Shown here: positions 19,212-29,349 of the stretch, in pieces | How the letters are laid out: each line of letters begins with the position of its first letter | Numbering within the stretch: the first letter of the stretch is position 1 | From: Spirochaetaceae bacterium bin103 | Lineage (GTDB): Bacteria > Spirochaetota > Spirochaetia > SZUA-6 > Bin103 | Assembly (NCBI GenBank): GCA_002238925.1 | Contig: MPNH01000009.1 | Coordinates: 40,010 to 104,009 of the forward strand | Direction of reading: 5' to 3' | DNA length: 64,000 nucleotides | Notes under the pieces: generated by a model | Told to the model about the DNA's origin: nothing | Seen by the model: the letters and a program-made list of their open reading frames with translations, nothing else | Database searches by the model: none | Position numbers and translations under genes: made by a program

Positions 19212-19603
19212 AGGCGCTCCTCGACACGCACATCCTGGTGCGCTGGGTATCGCACCCGGACGAACTCAGCCCGGCGCAGCGCCACGCGGTGGGACTCGCG
19301 AGCGCCGCGCATCCACTACTGGTGGCGTCGATCAGTCTGTGGGAGGTCGCCACGCTGGTGAATCTCGGGCGGTTGCGCCTGGACCGTCCGTTGCGCGAGT
19401 GGCTGGAGCGGGCGGTAGCGGCTCCGCTCGTGCGCGTGGTGGATCTGTCGCCATCCATCGCGGCCGAGGTGGCGGCCCTGCCCGACTCGTTCCATCGCGA
19501 CCCGGCCGACCGGATCATCGTCGCGAGCGCCCACGTACACGCCGCCGCCCTGCTCACCAACGACCACCGCATCCGGGACGCCGCCCTCGTCACCACCGTC
19601 TGA
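19208..19603 (+). CDS. PIN-domain toxin, VapC family
   Basis: A 131-residue PIN-domain RNase partnered with the Phd-type antitoxin. Translation begins at TTG 19208, overlapping the antitoxin TGA. Catalytic acidic residues are in LLDTHILVRW (Asp6), SLWEVATLV (Glu) and FHRDPADRIIVASA (two Asp), with TNDHRIRD near the end. This PIN subtype (DTH start) is the one usually found with Phd/YefM antitoxins. Confidence 0.87.
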   Translation: MKALLDTHILVRWVSHPDELSPAQRHAVGLASAAHPLLVASISLWEVATLVNLGRLRLDRPLREWLERAVAAPLVRVVDLSPSIAAEVAALPDSFHRDPADRIIVASAHVHAAALLTNDHRIRDAALVTTV

Positions 19604-19667
19604 TCCGATGCCGGAGTGGACGAAGCCAGCCGATATGGGCTACATTGTGGCTCAGCCAGGAGGGACG

Positions 19668-20282
19668 ATGAACACCGTAATTCGCGCCCGCATCGACGAG
19701 CGCGTCAAGGAGGAGGCTGCGGCCGTGCTGGAGGCGATTGGGCTAACGGTGTCGGACGCGTTCCGGCTGCTGATGGTACGCACCGCCACGGAAAAGCGGC
19801 TTCCGTTCGAACCGCTGGTGCCCAACGAGGAGACGGTGGCGACCATGCTTGCGGCCCGCCGCCGTGAGTCGGTTGACGTCGATGGCGCGGAACCAGTGGT
19901 CGGCGAGTCCAACGCCGTTGGTGAGAGGAATGATGGGCGTCTTCGCGACGCACTGATCGATCTGGATGAGGTAGTCACGGACGCCGTCGAAGAGGGATTC
20001 CCGAGGCCAACCGACGACGCAATCCAAAATGCGAGACGACTCCTCATTCAGTCGTACGCGATTGCACCGCAGCGTTTTGAGGTCTATCCGACCGCGGACG
20101 GCGAAATCGCTCTGGATCTGCCAAACGACCGCGGCTCGGTCATACTCCTGTGTGACTCACGAGGTGGTGCGTTATGCTTGGTCAACGTCAACGGTGTTCG
20201 GCGTCGCGCTCGATACTCATCTACGACGAAACTGCCGGACGGATTCGTCCGTGAGGCTTTGACCGAACTGGCCTCCTACTGA
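19668..20282 (+). CDS. RelB/DinJ-like antitoxin domain fused to unknown C-terminal domain
   Basis: A 204-residue protein starting at ATG 19668 behind AGGAGGG. Residues 1-70 match RelB/DinJ antitoxins: MNTVIRARIDERVKEEAAAV, then LTVSDAFRLLMVRTA and LPFEPLVPNEET. Residues about 75-204 form a second domain, with a helical stretch (QNARRLLIQSYAIAPQRFEV) and a compact beta region (GEIALDLPNDRGSVILLCDS, GGALCLVNVNGVRRRARYS). RelB proteins normally stop near 90 residues and are followed by a RelE/YafQ toxin. Here no such toxin follows, only a small overlapping gene of unknown family. A join between a RelB remnant and an unrelated gene is possible. Confidence 0.7.
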   Translation: MNTVIRARIDERVKEEAAAVLEAIGLTVSDAFRLLMVRTATEKRLPFEPLVPNEETVATMLAARRRESVDVDGAEPVVGESNAVGERNDGRLRDALIDLDEVVTDAVEEGFPRPTDDAIQNARRLLIQSYAIAPQRFEVYPTADGEIALDLPNDRGSVILLCDSRGGALCLVNVNGVRRRARYSSTTKLPDGFVREALTELASY

Positions 20283-20611
20283 TTCGCAGCGATATCGATG
20301 GTGATCCCAAAGACCGCCTTGACGTTGCGCCCCCGCAGGAAGCGATTGGTATCGCCGAGCAGGTCGGGAACACGCGGAGCAAGCCATTCTTTGGTTGGGC
20401 GGTAGTGAAGACGCAACAAGCAAGGATGAACGGGCGACGCGTGGTGAGTTCGCCGCTACCAGGTGAGAATCCCTATCACGCGGACATCCTTGTCCCCGAT
20501 GCCGCGGCTGACGATCGTGAAGAACAGAAGCAACATGCCCAGGAACTAGCCGATGCGGCCACTTGGCTGGACCGATCTGCCCATGCTTCCGAAGAAATAC
20601 CCACGAGATAG
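20279..20611 (+). CDS. Small hypothetical protein with non-ATG start, partner of RelB fusion
   Basis: This frame is open immediately after the RelB-fusion stop and reads as ordinary protein: SDIDGDPKDRLDVAPPQEA, then KPFFGWAVVKTQQARMNGRR, SSPLPGENPYHADILVP and REEQKQHAQELADAATWL. The frame has no ATG or GTG before about codon 43, where the conserved-looking sequence is already under way. The likely start is CTG at 20279, overlapping the TGA of the upstream gene (CTGA), or ATT at 20282, giving about 110 residues. The family is unknown to me. The overlap implies translational coupling with the RelB fusion, so the two probably work together. Confidence 0.55.
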   Translation: MIRSDIDGDPKDRLDVAPPQEAIGIAEQVGNTRSKPFFGWAVVKTQQARMNGRRVVSSPLPGENPYHADILVPDAAADDREEQKQHAQELADAATWLDRSAHASEEIPTR

Positions 20612-20621
20612 GAGTGTAGAG

Positions 20622-21476
20622 ATGGCGACTGGCGTACCGACGATAGACTCGCAGGTTCATGCCTACGAACGCGACCGGCCGGAACGGCCGTGGCAGGGGA
20701 CGCTGGCGGGTCCCGCGGAAGTGACCGGCGATGACATGGTGGCGGCGATGGACGCGGTCGGCGTGGACGGGGCGCTGCTGGTGTCTCCGTATGCCATGTA
20801 CCGCTTCGACGCCGGCTATGCCGTCGAGGTCCACCGCAAGCACCCGCACCGCTTCGGCCTGATCCGGCCGTTCGATCCGGAGTCGGAGGCGATCGACGAG
20901 CAGATGGCGGAGTGGACCGCCACGCCGGGCGTGGTCGGAGCCCGGGTCATGCTCTCGTACGGGTCATACGAAGCGGATCACCCGGGGGTGAATCGCATCC
21001 TCGCCGCCGGCGGGCGGGCCGGAGTGCCGGTGAACGTGATGTGCTCCGGCCAACTGGCCCTGTTCCGGGAGCTGGCGCGCCGCAACCCCGACACGCAACT
21101 GGTGGTTGACCACCTGGGCCTGGCGCAGCCGTTCGAGCCGCCAGCCCCGCCCGACCCGTTCGCGGACCTCGGCGTCGTGCTGTCGCTCGCCGAACTGGAC
21201 AACGTGGCGATCAAGATCTCCGGAGCCTGCACGCTGTCGCATCGGCCGTTCCCCTACCCGGACATCTGGGAGCCTCTCGGCACGATTTTCGAAGCGTTCG
21301 GTTTCGATCGCTGCATGTGGGGCACCGACTGGACCAGGGCCGCGAACCTGCTCACCTACGAGCAGGGCGTCGAAGCATTCCGTGTCACCGACCAGCTCTC
21401 CGATTCGGAGCGTGCCCGGCTCATGGGCGGTACGCTCGCGAAGATCTACCACTGGCGGCCCGGCACCGCCGAGTAG
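20622..21476 (+). CDS. Amidohydrolase (TIM-barrel, PF04909 type)
   Basis: A 284-residue metal-dependent hydrolase of the amidohydrolase-2 group, which includes lactonases and decarboxylases. AGGAG at 20610 precedes ATG 20622. It starts TIDSQVHAYE (the QVH replaces the usual HxH, common in this subgroup). Later come LVVDHLGLAQPF (metal His), VAIKISGACTL and a C-terminal FDRCMWGTDWTRA with the conserved Asp. The substrate is not predictable. It follows the RelB cassette but belongs to a different functional class. Confidence 0.85.
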   Translation: MATGVPTIDSQVHAYERDRPERPWQGTLAGPAEVTGDDMVAAMDAVGVDGALLVSPYAMYRFDAGYAVEVHRKHPHRFGLIRPFDPESEAIDEQMAEWTATPGVVGARVMLSYGSYEADHPGVNRILAAGGRAGVPVNVMCSGQLALFRELARRNPDTQLVVDHLGLAQPFEPPAPPDPFADLGVVLSLAELDNVAIKISGACTLSHRPFPYPDIWEPLGTIFEAFGFDRCMWGTDWTRAANLLTYEQGVEAFRVTDQLSDSERARLMGGTLAKIYHWRPGTAE

Positions 21477-21490
21477 CACCCCACGCTGTC

Positions 21491-21544
21491 CTACGTATAC
21501 TCGTCCAGTGCTTCGCGAATCAGCTCACTCATCGGTCGACCGGC
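21491..21544 (-). pseudogene. Scrap of ribbon-helix-helix antitoxin C-terminus
   Basis: In a frame different from the overlapping DUF2442 gene, the minus strand encodes AGRPMSELIREALDEYT then a stop, a typical CopG-like antitoxin end. No N-terminal half is present. It suggests that an older antitoxin gene was truncated when the DUF4160/DUF2442 pair arrived. Confidence 0.35.
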
Positions 21545-21857
21545 TCGCAAGCGTTACCCAGGCGGGTTCTTCGATTTCGGGGGTGGTGCGGTACAGGACC
21601 AGGGGATCCAGGTCGATGCAGCGCGTCTCGTCACGGGTGCCGGCGAGGTCCCAGGCGGCGGTGCCGTTCAGGACGGTGAGCGCCTGCCGGAACACGGCAC
21701 GGTCGCGCAGGGGACGGAACACCGGCTGGTCGAGCAGCGGTTCCACGTCGTACTGGTGAATGGAGCCGTCGTCGAAGTAGAGCAGGATGAGGTAACCGTC
21801 GCCTGGGGCGGCGATCACCTGCAGCACCTGCGGCATGTAGTTCGGGTGGTCGATCAC
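21525..21857 (-). CDS. DUF2442 family protein
   Basis: A 110-residue DUF2442 protein: VLQVIAAPGDGYLILLYFDDG, then DVEPLLDQPVFRPLRDRAVF and CIDLDPLVLYRTT. DUF2442 genes commonly follow DUF4160 genes, and the pair is suspected to be a toxin-antitoxin module, as yet poorly characterised. ATG 21857 overlaps the DUF4160 stop by four bases. The last few residues overlap an antitoxin scrap and may not be native. Confidence 0.8.
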   Translation of the reverse strand: MIDHPNYMPQVLQVIAAPGDGYLILLYFDDGSIHQYDVEPLLDQPVFRPLRDRAVFRQALTVLNGTAAWDLAGTRDETRCIDLDPLVLYRTTPEIEEPAWVTLASRSTDE

Positions 21858-22114
21858 GACAGCCCCTGAATCGAGCGTAGCGGCTGGCCGGCGCGCGCCA
21901 GCTCCCAGTTCTGCATCAGTTCGTCCACGTGCAGTTCGGCCCAGGCGAGCACCAGCCGCAGTTGCCGCCGCGGCAGGTAGCCGGCGATCACGATGCCGCG
22001 GCGAATGTCGATCTGGGCCTCGTGCTCCGCGTATTGCGCATGAAAGTGCGGCGGGTCGTGCTCGCGCCAGTAAAGCAGGATGCGGATGCCGTGGAACAGG
22101 GCGACGACGGGCAT
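21854..22114 (-). CDS. DUF4160 family protein
   Basis: An 86-residue DUF4160 protein recognised by ILLYWREHDPPHFHAQYAEH and the central DIRRGIVIAGYLPRRQLRLV, ending with a helix containing ELMQNWELA. The family is of unknown biochemical function and is nearly always coupled to DUF2442, as here. It begins 13 bp after the acetyl-CoA synthetase stop on the same strand. Confidence 0.82.
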   Translation of the reverse strand: MPVVALFHGIRILLYWREHDPPHFHAQYAEHEAQIDIRRGIVIAGYLPRRQLRLVLAWAELHVDELMQNWELARAGQPLRSIQGLS

Positions 22115-22127
22115 CGGTGAACGGCCG

Positions 22128-24074
<1,947 letters not shown>

Positions 24075-24164
24075 GCCCCCTATAGTGCGTCTCGCGCGCC
24101 GCGCAGCGCAAGACGCCATCGGGTTTCAAGAGACGGCAGCTAATGTGAAACTGCGATGTCGGCG

Positions 24165-24413
24165 CTAAGTGACATCGCTCAACAGACGGAAGTAGGTGTC
24201 CCTGCTCATGCCTGCCGTGCGCATGTTGGTGAGAATGTGGGTGATCGGGACCTCGCCCGGGCTCGTCTTGATCACGACGGGCCGCCGAATGCCCGGCTTG
24301 GTCATCATGACGTGGTCACCCCGGGTACGCCGTACCCTGAACCCATCAAGCTCGAACAGGCGTATCAGAACCTGATGCCGAACGGGAACGATGCGCCGTT
24401 TGGGAGTGCTCAC
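24165..24413 (-). CDS. hicA: HicA-type mRNA interferase toxin
   Basis: An 82-residue double-stranded-RNA-binding-fold toxin. FRVRRTRGDHVMMTKPG contains the family's catalytic His, and VVIKTSPGEVPITHILTNM follows in the usual position. It would cleave mRNA when HicB is lost. The start overlaps hicB by four bases. The N-terminal 15 residues are longer than typical for HicA. Confidence 0.85.
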   Translation of the reverse strand: MSTPKRRIVPVRHQVLIRLFELDGFRVRRTRGDHVMMTKPGIRRPVVIKTSPGEVPITHILTNMRTAGMSRDTYFRLLSDVT

Positions 24414-24676
24414 GGTACGGTCGCAACTTCATTCACCGTTATCCGTTTGCGGAGGTGCCATGCGCCGTCGGACATCTCGAAACCCGACTCTTCCAGCACG
24501 TCCACCAGTGTACCCAGCAACTCACATCCCTCAAGGAACGTCGCCACCGCCTCCTGAAGAGATGCTCTGGCATCGTCCGGGCTGTCACCGAAGCTCGACA
24601 CATCCAGTTCCCGACACAGGCCCACGTAACCATTGCCTTCGGAGAAGATCTCACCGGTGAAGATTACCGATGTCAT
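24410..24676 (-). CDS. hicB: HicB-type antitoxin
   Basis: An 88-residue HicB with the partial RNase H-like fold: IFTGEIFSEGNGYVGLCREL, FGDSPDDARASLQEAVATFL, and a C-terminal DNA-binding-like tail. The order antitoxin then toxin is the reverse of the classical hicAB order but is known. ATG 24676 has the weak AGAGGG site upstream. Confidence 0.84.
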   Translation of the reverse strand: MTSVIFTGEIFSEGNGYVGLCRELDVSSFGDSPDDARASLQEAVATFLEGCELLGTLVDVLEESGFEMSDGAWHLRKRITVNEVATVP

Positions 24677-24978
24677 TGCGCCCTCTTCATACCCTGCATT
24701 CGGCAAACAACAACGATCTTGGTGCTCACGGTCACTGTGACATGATACTGCGGTTGTCCGTACCTGACCAAGTTGCGCAAGTTGCGCAAAGTATTTTTCG
24801 AGCGGGTCGTGTACGTGCGCGGCCGCGCGCCGTGACTCTGTGTCATCTGCAGATCCTGTGCGTCCGCGAGTTCCACGAGGCCATCGCCAAGGCAGCCACA
24901 ATGCACTGCTGGTCACCGTGAACGCTTTGATCCGCGAGGCGCCAGAGGATTTCCGGAGAAGGACAACCATGTGATACT
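24677..24978. other. Gap with possible antitoxin scrap
   Basis: No full gene is seen. The last 80 bases on the plus strand encode SHNALLVTVNALIREAPEDF before a stop overlapping the PIN gene region, which might be the tail of a lost antitoxin. The remainder holds nothing I can name. Confidence 0.3.
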
Positions 24979-25389
24979 GTGGGCGACACCAACGTCCTGA
25001 TGTATGCTGCAAGCACCACCCCCGAGGAGGCGGACAAGCGCTCGATTGCGCGCGCCATCCTGAAGCGGGACGACTTGGTGCTGTCCGCACAGGTGCTGCA
25101 GGAGTTCTACGTGCAGGCGACACGGGCGACGAAGCCTGACCGCCTTCCTCACCAGCGCGCGGTCGCACTGATCGAGTCGTGGCTGCGTTTCCGGGTCATC
25201 GCAACGAGCGTGGCGCTCGTTCAGCAGGCGCTGGCCACGGCGGAGCGCTGGCGCATTTCCTACTGGGATGCCGTGGTCGTCGAGGCCGCCCGGCTCGCCG
25301 GCTGCCCGACCGTGTACACCGAGGATCTGCAGGACGGCATGAACTTCGCCGGTGTCGTGGTGGAGAACCCGTTCGCGGCGCCGGCATGA
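24979..25389 (+). CDS. PIN-domain protein, solitary toxin-like
   Basis: A 136-residue PIN-domain nuclease: DTNVLMYAAS (catalytic Asp), LVLSAQVLQEFYVQAT (Glu), ISYWDAVVVEAARLAGC (Asp) and YTEDLQDGM. The available start is GTG 24979, giving VGDTNVLMY. Just upstream GTG-ATA-CTG-TGG reads VILW in another frame, so a one-base change may have displaced the original start (family starts look like MILVDTN). No intact antitoxin is visible upstream. Its stop overlaps the cbiB ATG. Confidence 0.72.
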   Translation: MGDTNVLMYAASTTPEEADKRSIARAILKRDDLVLSAQVLQEFYVQATRATKPDRLPHQRAVALIESWLRFRVIATSVALVQQALATAERWRISYWDAVVVEAARLAGCPTVYTEDLQDGMNFAGVVVENPFAAPA

Positions 25390-26460
25390 CCGATCCGTGG
25401 GCGGCGACGCTGCTGACCCTGCCGGTTCCGCTCGATCTGCTGGTATTGGCGCTGGCGTTGGCGATCGACTTGCTGTTCGGTGAGCCGCCCGCCCGCATCC
25501 ACCCGACGGTGTTGATCGGCAAGACGATCAGCGCGGCGGAACGGCGTGCTCCGGCGGCGGACGCAGCACCGGGGGCTCAGGTTGCCTACGGAGTGGCGGG
25601 GGGCGGGGGGGGTTCCGGCGGCTCGGGGGGGGCGTGCGGCGGCGGACGCAGCACGGGGGGCTCAGGTTGCCTACGGAGTGGCGGCGGCCGGCGCGATTCC
25701 GGCCGCTTGGGGCGCGCTTGTCTGGGCAGTGAGCGCCGGCCTGCGCGAGCTGCACCCGCTGCTTTACCTGGTCGTGGCGGCGGCGCTGTTCAAGACCACC
25801 TTCTCGGTGCGCATGCTGGCGCGCGAGGCGAAGCGGATCGGCGACCTGCTGGCGGCCGGCGACCTGGCGGCGGCGCGGCGGCGGATGCCGGCGCTGGTGA
25901 GCCGGGAGACGGGCGCGCTGACCGCTTCGCAGGCGGCGGCCGGCGCGATCGAGTCGGTCGCGGAAAACAGCACCGACAGCGTGGTGGGGCCGCTGCTGGC
26001 GTTCGCCCTGTTCGGGCTTCCCGGCGCCGTGGTATACCGCGCCGTGAATACATTGGATAGCATGATCGGCTATCGTGGCCGCTACGAGTACCTCGGCAAG
26101 GCCTCCGCGCGGCTGGACGACCTCGTGAACCTGGTCCCGGCGCGGCTCGCGGCCGCGCTGCTGTGGTGCACGGCGGCGCTGTTGCCGTCGATGCGCGCCG
26201 CCGGGGCGTGGCGCGTCGCGTGGAGCCACCGCCGCAGAACGGCGTCGCCCAATGCCGGCTGGACGATCGGCGCGATGGCCGGCGCACTGGGCGTGACCCT
26301 GGAGAAGCCGCGCCATTACCGGATCGGCGCACCCGCGCCGCCGCCGGACAGCCGCCACATTCACCAAGCCACCCGAGCACTGTACTGCGCCTCGCTGCTC
26401 GCCACGGCTCTGGCCGGTGCGGCGCTGGTGCTGGCCGCCACTCTGGGGCGGGCAGCGTAG
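25386..26460 (+). CDS. cbiB: Adenosylcobinamide-phosphate synthase CbiB, frame interrupted
   Basis: Integral membrane enzyme joining adenosylcobyrate to (R)-1-amino-2-propanol or its phosphate in cobalamin synthesis. The N-terminus LALALAIDLLFGEPPARIHP and the later VRMLAREAKRIGDLL, SRETGALTASQAAAGAIES, ENSTDSVVGPLL and NTLDSMIGYRGRYEYLGKAS are diagnostic. A local 85-bp duplication near 25561-25730 shifts the frame; removing 85 bp restores a 329-residue protein, the usual size. The break is therefore likely artefactual. It starts in an ATGA overlap with the PIN gene and is followed one base later by the cobD-like gene. Confidence 0.82.
25561..25730. repeat. 85-bp imperfect duplication, G-degraded copy
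   Basis: Sequence at 25561 recurs at 25646. After about 38 matching bases the first copy turns into G-rich sequence (25599-25640) that still aligns loosely with the correct continuation at 25684-25720, differing mostly by changes to G. The offset 85 is +1 in frame and breaks cbiB. Confidence 0.75.
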
Positions 26461-26461
26461 C

Positions 26462-27598
26462 GTGGCACCCCCGAAGCACGCCGCGCCGGCGACTCGCGCC
26501 GTGCACGGCGCCATCAAGCCGGCCGAGTTGCGCGAGCTGGGGCTGCGGCGCGAGGATTGCCTCGATTTCTCCGCCAGCATCAGCCCTCTCGGGCCGCCGG
26601 ACGCGGTGACCGCCGCGGTCGCGGCGGTGGACTTCTCCGCGTACCCCGATCCGCGCAGCCTGGAGTTGTGCGAAGCGGTCGCCGCCCATCACCGCCGCGA
26701 CGGGGCGACGGTGGCGAACGTGCTCGCCGGCAACGGCTCCACCGAGATCATACACCTGCTGACCCGCGCCTGGGTCGACGGCCGCGACCGGACGCGGCCC
26801 GGCGCACTGATCCTGACACCCGCCTATGGGGAGTACGCGGCCGCGGTCGCCGTGTGCGGCGGAGGCGTGTGCACGCTGGCAGCCGAGCGCGGCGCACGCG
26901 GCTTCCGTTGGCACGCCGACACCGCCGCGGCGCTCATTGCCGCCCGGCGGCCCGCCCTGGCGTTCGTATGCAACCCCAACAACCCCACCGGAGCACTCCT
27001 CGCGCCGCCGGAAATCGAGGCGCTGGCCGGCGCCGCAGCCGCCTCCGGCACCCTGCTGGTGGTCGACGAGGCGTACCACCCGCTCTCCACCGGCCATGAC
27101 GGCGCCGGCGCGGTCGCTCTGGCGGCCGCCGGCGAGCCGGTGGTGGCGCTGCGCTCCATGACCAAGGACTACGCCCTGGCCGGTTTGCGGCTGGGCTACG
27201 CGGTGGCGGGCGTAGGGGTGATCGGCCGCCTGCAGGCGCTGCAGCCCGACTGGAGCGTGAACGCCCTGGCGCAGGCCGCCGGAGTGGCCGCCCTCGCCGA
27301 CCGGGACTACCCGGAACGCGCCCGGGCGGCCGTGGCCGAGACGCGGGAGTACGTACAGCGCCGCCTTGGCCGGCTGGGCATCCGGTGCTATCCGAGCACT
27401 ACGAACTTCGTGCTGGCCCAGGTCGGCGACGCGGCCGGTCTGCGCGGGTGGCTGGCGCGCCAGGGCCTGTTCGTACGCGACTGCACCTCGTTCGGCCTGC
27501 CGGACTGCATCCGCATCGGCCTGCGCCCGGTCGCCGACTGCTCCCGCCTGATCGACGCCCTGACCTCCTGGCGAAGCGGAGCCACGCCTCGTCCATGA
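26462..27598 (+). CDS. cobD: CobD-like threonine-phosphate decarboxylase / aminotransferase
   Basis: A 378-residue PLP enzyme of aminotransferase class I/II. AVHGAIKPAEL near the start, DFSASISPLGPP, YPDPRSLELCEAVA and GNGSTEIIHLL are typical of CobD, which decarboxylates L-threonine phosphate to aminopropanol phosphate. The PLP lysine is in SMTKDYALAGLRLGY; the Asn/Asp pair is in CNPNNPTG and VVDEAY. Histidinol-phosphate aminotransferase is the near homologue, but adjacency to cbiB, which uses the product, decides for CobD. The start is GTG 26462, one base after cbiB ends. Confidence 0.82.
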   Translation: MAPPKHAAPATRAVHGAIKPAELRELGLRREDCLDFSASISPLGPPDAVTAAVAAVDFSAYPDPRSLELCEAVAAHHRRDGATVANVLAGNGSTEIIHLLTRAWVDGRDRTRPGALILTPAYGEYAAAVAVCGGGVCTLAAERGARGFRWHADTAAALIAARRPALAFVCNPNNPTGALLAPPEIEALAGAAAASGTLLVVDEAYHPLSTGHDGAGAVALAAAGEPVVALRSMTKDYALAGLRLGYAVAGVGVIGRLQALQPDWSVNALAQAAGVAALADRDYPERARAAVAETREYVQRRLGRLGIRCYPSTTNFVLAQVGDAAGLRGWLARQGLFVRDCTSFGLPDCIRIGLRPVADCSRLIDALTSWRSGATPRP

Positions 27599-27846
27599 GT
27601 GTTCCACCAGGGCTGACCGAAGCCGTGATGATGCTTGCGCCGCCGGGTGGGCTGTTCAACGAGACGGTGGTAGGAAACCTCTTTCCCCTCGGCTCCGACG
27701 GCGCTCGCAAGCAGTTGGTGCATCGGGCCGTGGCACGCGGAGAGATCAGCCGCCTCGAACCCGTGCATCGTACCTGGCCGTGTAGCGTTCGCAGCGTTCC
27801 GGCTTTGTTGACCGGGCAGGAGCGCCGGCATACCATCGAACGGTGA
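27595..27846 (+). pseudogene. Truncated AbiEi-like winged-helix antitoxin fragment
   Basis: ATG 27595 overlaps the cobD stop and gives 83 residues. The first 50 (LTEAVMMLAPPGGLFNETVV, then ARKQLVHRAVARGEISRLEP) resemble the N-terminal winged helix of type IV AbiEi-like antitoxins. After that the sequence turns into a non-family Arg/Thr tail, so the gene appears to be a 5' remnant. No AbiEii-type toxin follows. Confidence 0.4.
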
Positions 27847-28652
27847 TGATCGGCGGTGGCACGATTTCGTTGGTTTCGATGGTGTCGGCGGCGAGGAGAT
27901 TGCTGGGGCCGTTGGTTGTCCTGGGGCTGACACTTGGGCTTGCCGGCTGCGGGTCCGACGACGACAAGGACGGGGGGGTGAACATCCCCGACGACGCTCT
28001 GGAGCGCGTCGTCAGGCAGGCCATCGGCAAGTTCGAGGGTCCGATCACCGCCGCCGACCTGGAAGGCATCACCTCGCTCACCACCTCCTCCCTGGGGACC
28101 ATGGACCTCACCGGACTGGAGCATGCCACCAACCTTGCCACCCTGGAGTTCCACCACACCCAGATTGACCTGTCGTTCCTGACTCGGTTCCCGAAGCTCA
28201 CGCGGCTGCGAATTGAGGAGAGCCGCCTCTCCGACATCGCGCCGCTGGCTGCACTCACCGGTCTTACCCACCTCAACCTGAAACGCAACGAGATCGGCGA
28301 CATCTCGGCGCTGGCTTCGCTGACCAACCTCACCACGTTGAACCTGCGCTGGAACCTGATCAGCGACATCTCGCCGCTGGCCGGCCTGACCAGCCTCACC
28401 GAGCTCGACCTGGGGCGCAACGAGATCAGCGACATCTCCCCGCTCGCCGCCCTGACCAACCTGACGGAACTGATGTTGCTGCAGAACCAGATCACCGACG
28501 TCTCGCCCCTGTTGGAAAACACCGGACTGTCCGAGGGCGACTCAATCAACCTGGCGCAGAACCAGTTCGACGAGGAGGCGGCGGGCGCCGCCATCAAGCA
28601 ACTCGAAGAGCGCGGAGTGAAGGTCGAATTCGTCCGGCAGCACCAGTACTAG
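27843..28652 (+). CDS. Leucine-rich-repeat lipoprotein
   Basis: A 269-residue secreted lipoprotein. A hydrophobic signal ends in the lipobox LGLAGC. The mature protein has a linker of Asp/Gly residues, a short helical cap and about seven internalin-type 22-residue leucine-rich repeats with the pattern LTxLxLxxNxIxDISPLAxLTN. The protein is likely displayed at the cell surface for protein binding. ATG 27843 begins a long signal region; ATG 27879 is an equally possible start. The stop codon lies within a 16-base perfect palindrome. Confidence 0.83.
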   Translation: MMIGGGTISLVSMVSAARRLLGPLVVLGLTLGLAGCGSDDDKDGGVNIPDDALERVVRQAIGKFEGPITAADLEGITSLTTSSLGTMDLTGLEHATNLATLEFHHTQIDLSFLTRFPKLTRLRIEESRLSDIAPLAALTGLTHLNLKRNEIGDISALASLTNLTTLNLRWNLISDISPLAGLTSLTELDLGRNEISDISPLAALTNLTELMLLQNQITDVSPLLENTGLSEGDSINLAQNQFDEEAAGAAIKQLEERGVKVEFVRQHQY

Positions 28653-28670
28653 TACTGGTACTAGCTAGGG

Positions 28671-29105
28671 CTATGAGTTGGCGGACGACGTGAATCGCTC
28701 GAACTCATGAAATGACTTGCCCTTGGCCTCGTATGCGGCATGGCCCAGAACGGTAACGCCGCCGTCGCTGTCGGGTAGCTGCGCCCACACGCGGACATCC
28801 TTGTTGATGTCGTGCTTGTTGATGATCTCGACTATCGCGTGGGCGAGCGCCAGGGTCGCCGTTTGCGCTCGGGCAAGCCCGTCATCCAAGTTGGTGAATT
28901 CGCCGGGTGAACCGATGAAGATCATGATGTAGGCATAGTCTCCCCGGTCGCGCACTTCCTTTATTTCGATATGATCCGCGATCGCCGCGGGGTCACTGAT
29001 CGCGGAGATGGTGCTGAGCACCGTCTCCGGAATCACCTTGTCGTCAGCACAACCGCTGGCAAGTAGTGCCAGCGCGAACAACGCTGCTGGATGGATTCGT
29101 CTCAT
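28671..29105 (-). CDS. Small lipoprotein of unknown function
   Basis: A 144-residue lipoprotein: signal AALFALALLASGC with lipobox LASGC, then a compact domain with IKEVRDRGDYAYIMIFIGSP, a helix (ARAQTATLALAHAIVEIINK) and strands DVRVWAQLPDSDGGVTVLGHAAYE. GGGGAG sits five bases before ATG 29105. It is tail to tail with the leucine-rich lipoprotein. No family is recognised. Confidence 0.68.
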   Translation of the reverse strand: MRRIHPAALFALALLASGCADDKVIPETVLSTISAISDPAAIADHIEIKEVRDRGDYAYIMIFIGSPGEFTNLDDGLARAQTATLALAHAIVEIINKHDINKDVRVWAQLPDSDGGVTVLGHAAYEAKGKSFHEFERFTSSANS

Positions 29106-29349
29106 TCGGCTCCCCTTGTCGGTGCAGGAGAGTCAGGCCCTGCCGCGGCGGTCCACAGCATGGCTCGGCTCCCGGGTGGATCCCAGTATCCAGCCATGTG
29201 TTTCCAATCCGCGTGACGTATGGTGCGATTCGCGATTCGCCGCCGGCGATACCGGCAGGCATAACAGGTGGGACGAACGAACTGTACCCGAGCACGCCGC
29301 CATGGTCAAACGCCCCGGCAGCCCCGCCAGCCCCGCCGGCAGCAGCCGT

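Noticed and set aside
24900..25390. Cobalamin riboswitch ahead of cbiB
   Set aside because: cbiB starts inside the end of the PIN gene and no B12-box-like sequence was seen upstream.
28643..28658. Perfect 16-base palindrome CCAGTACTAGTACTGG at the end of the leucine-rich lipoprotein gene
   Set aside because: No loop and no T-tract, so it is not a standard terminator; it could be a protein site but there is no further support.
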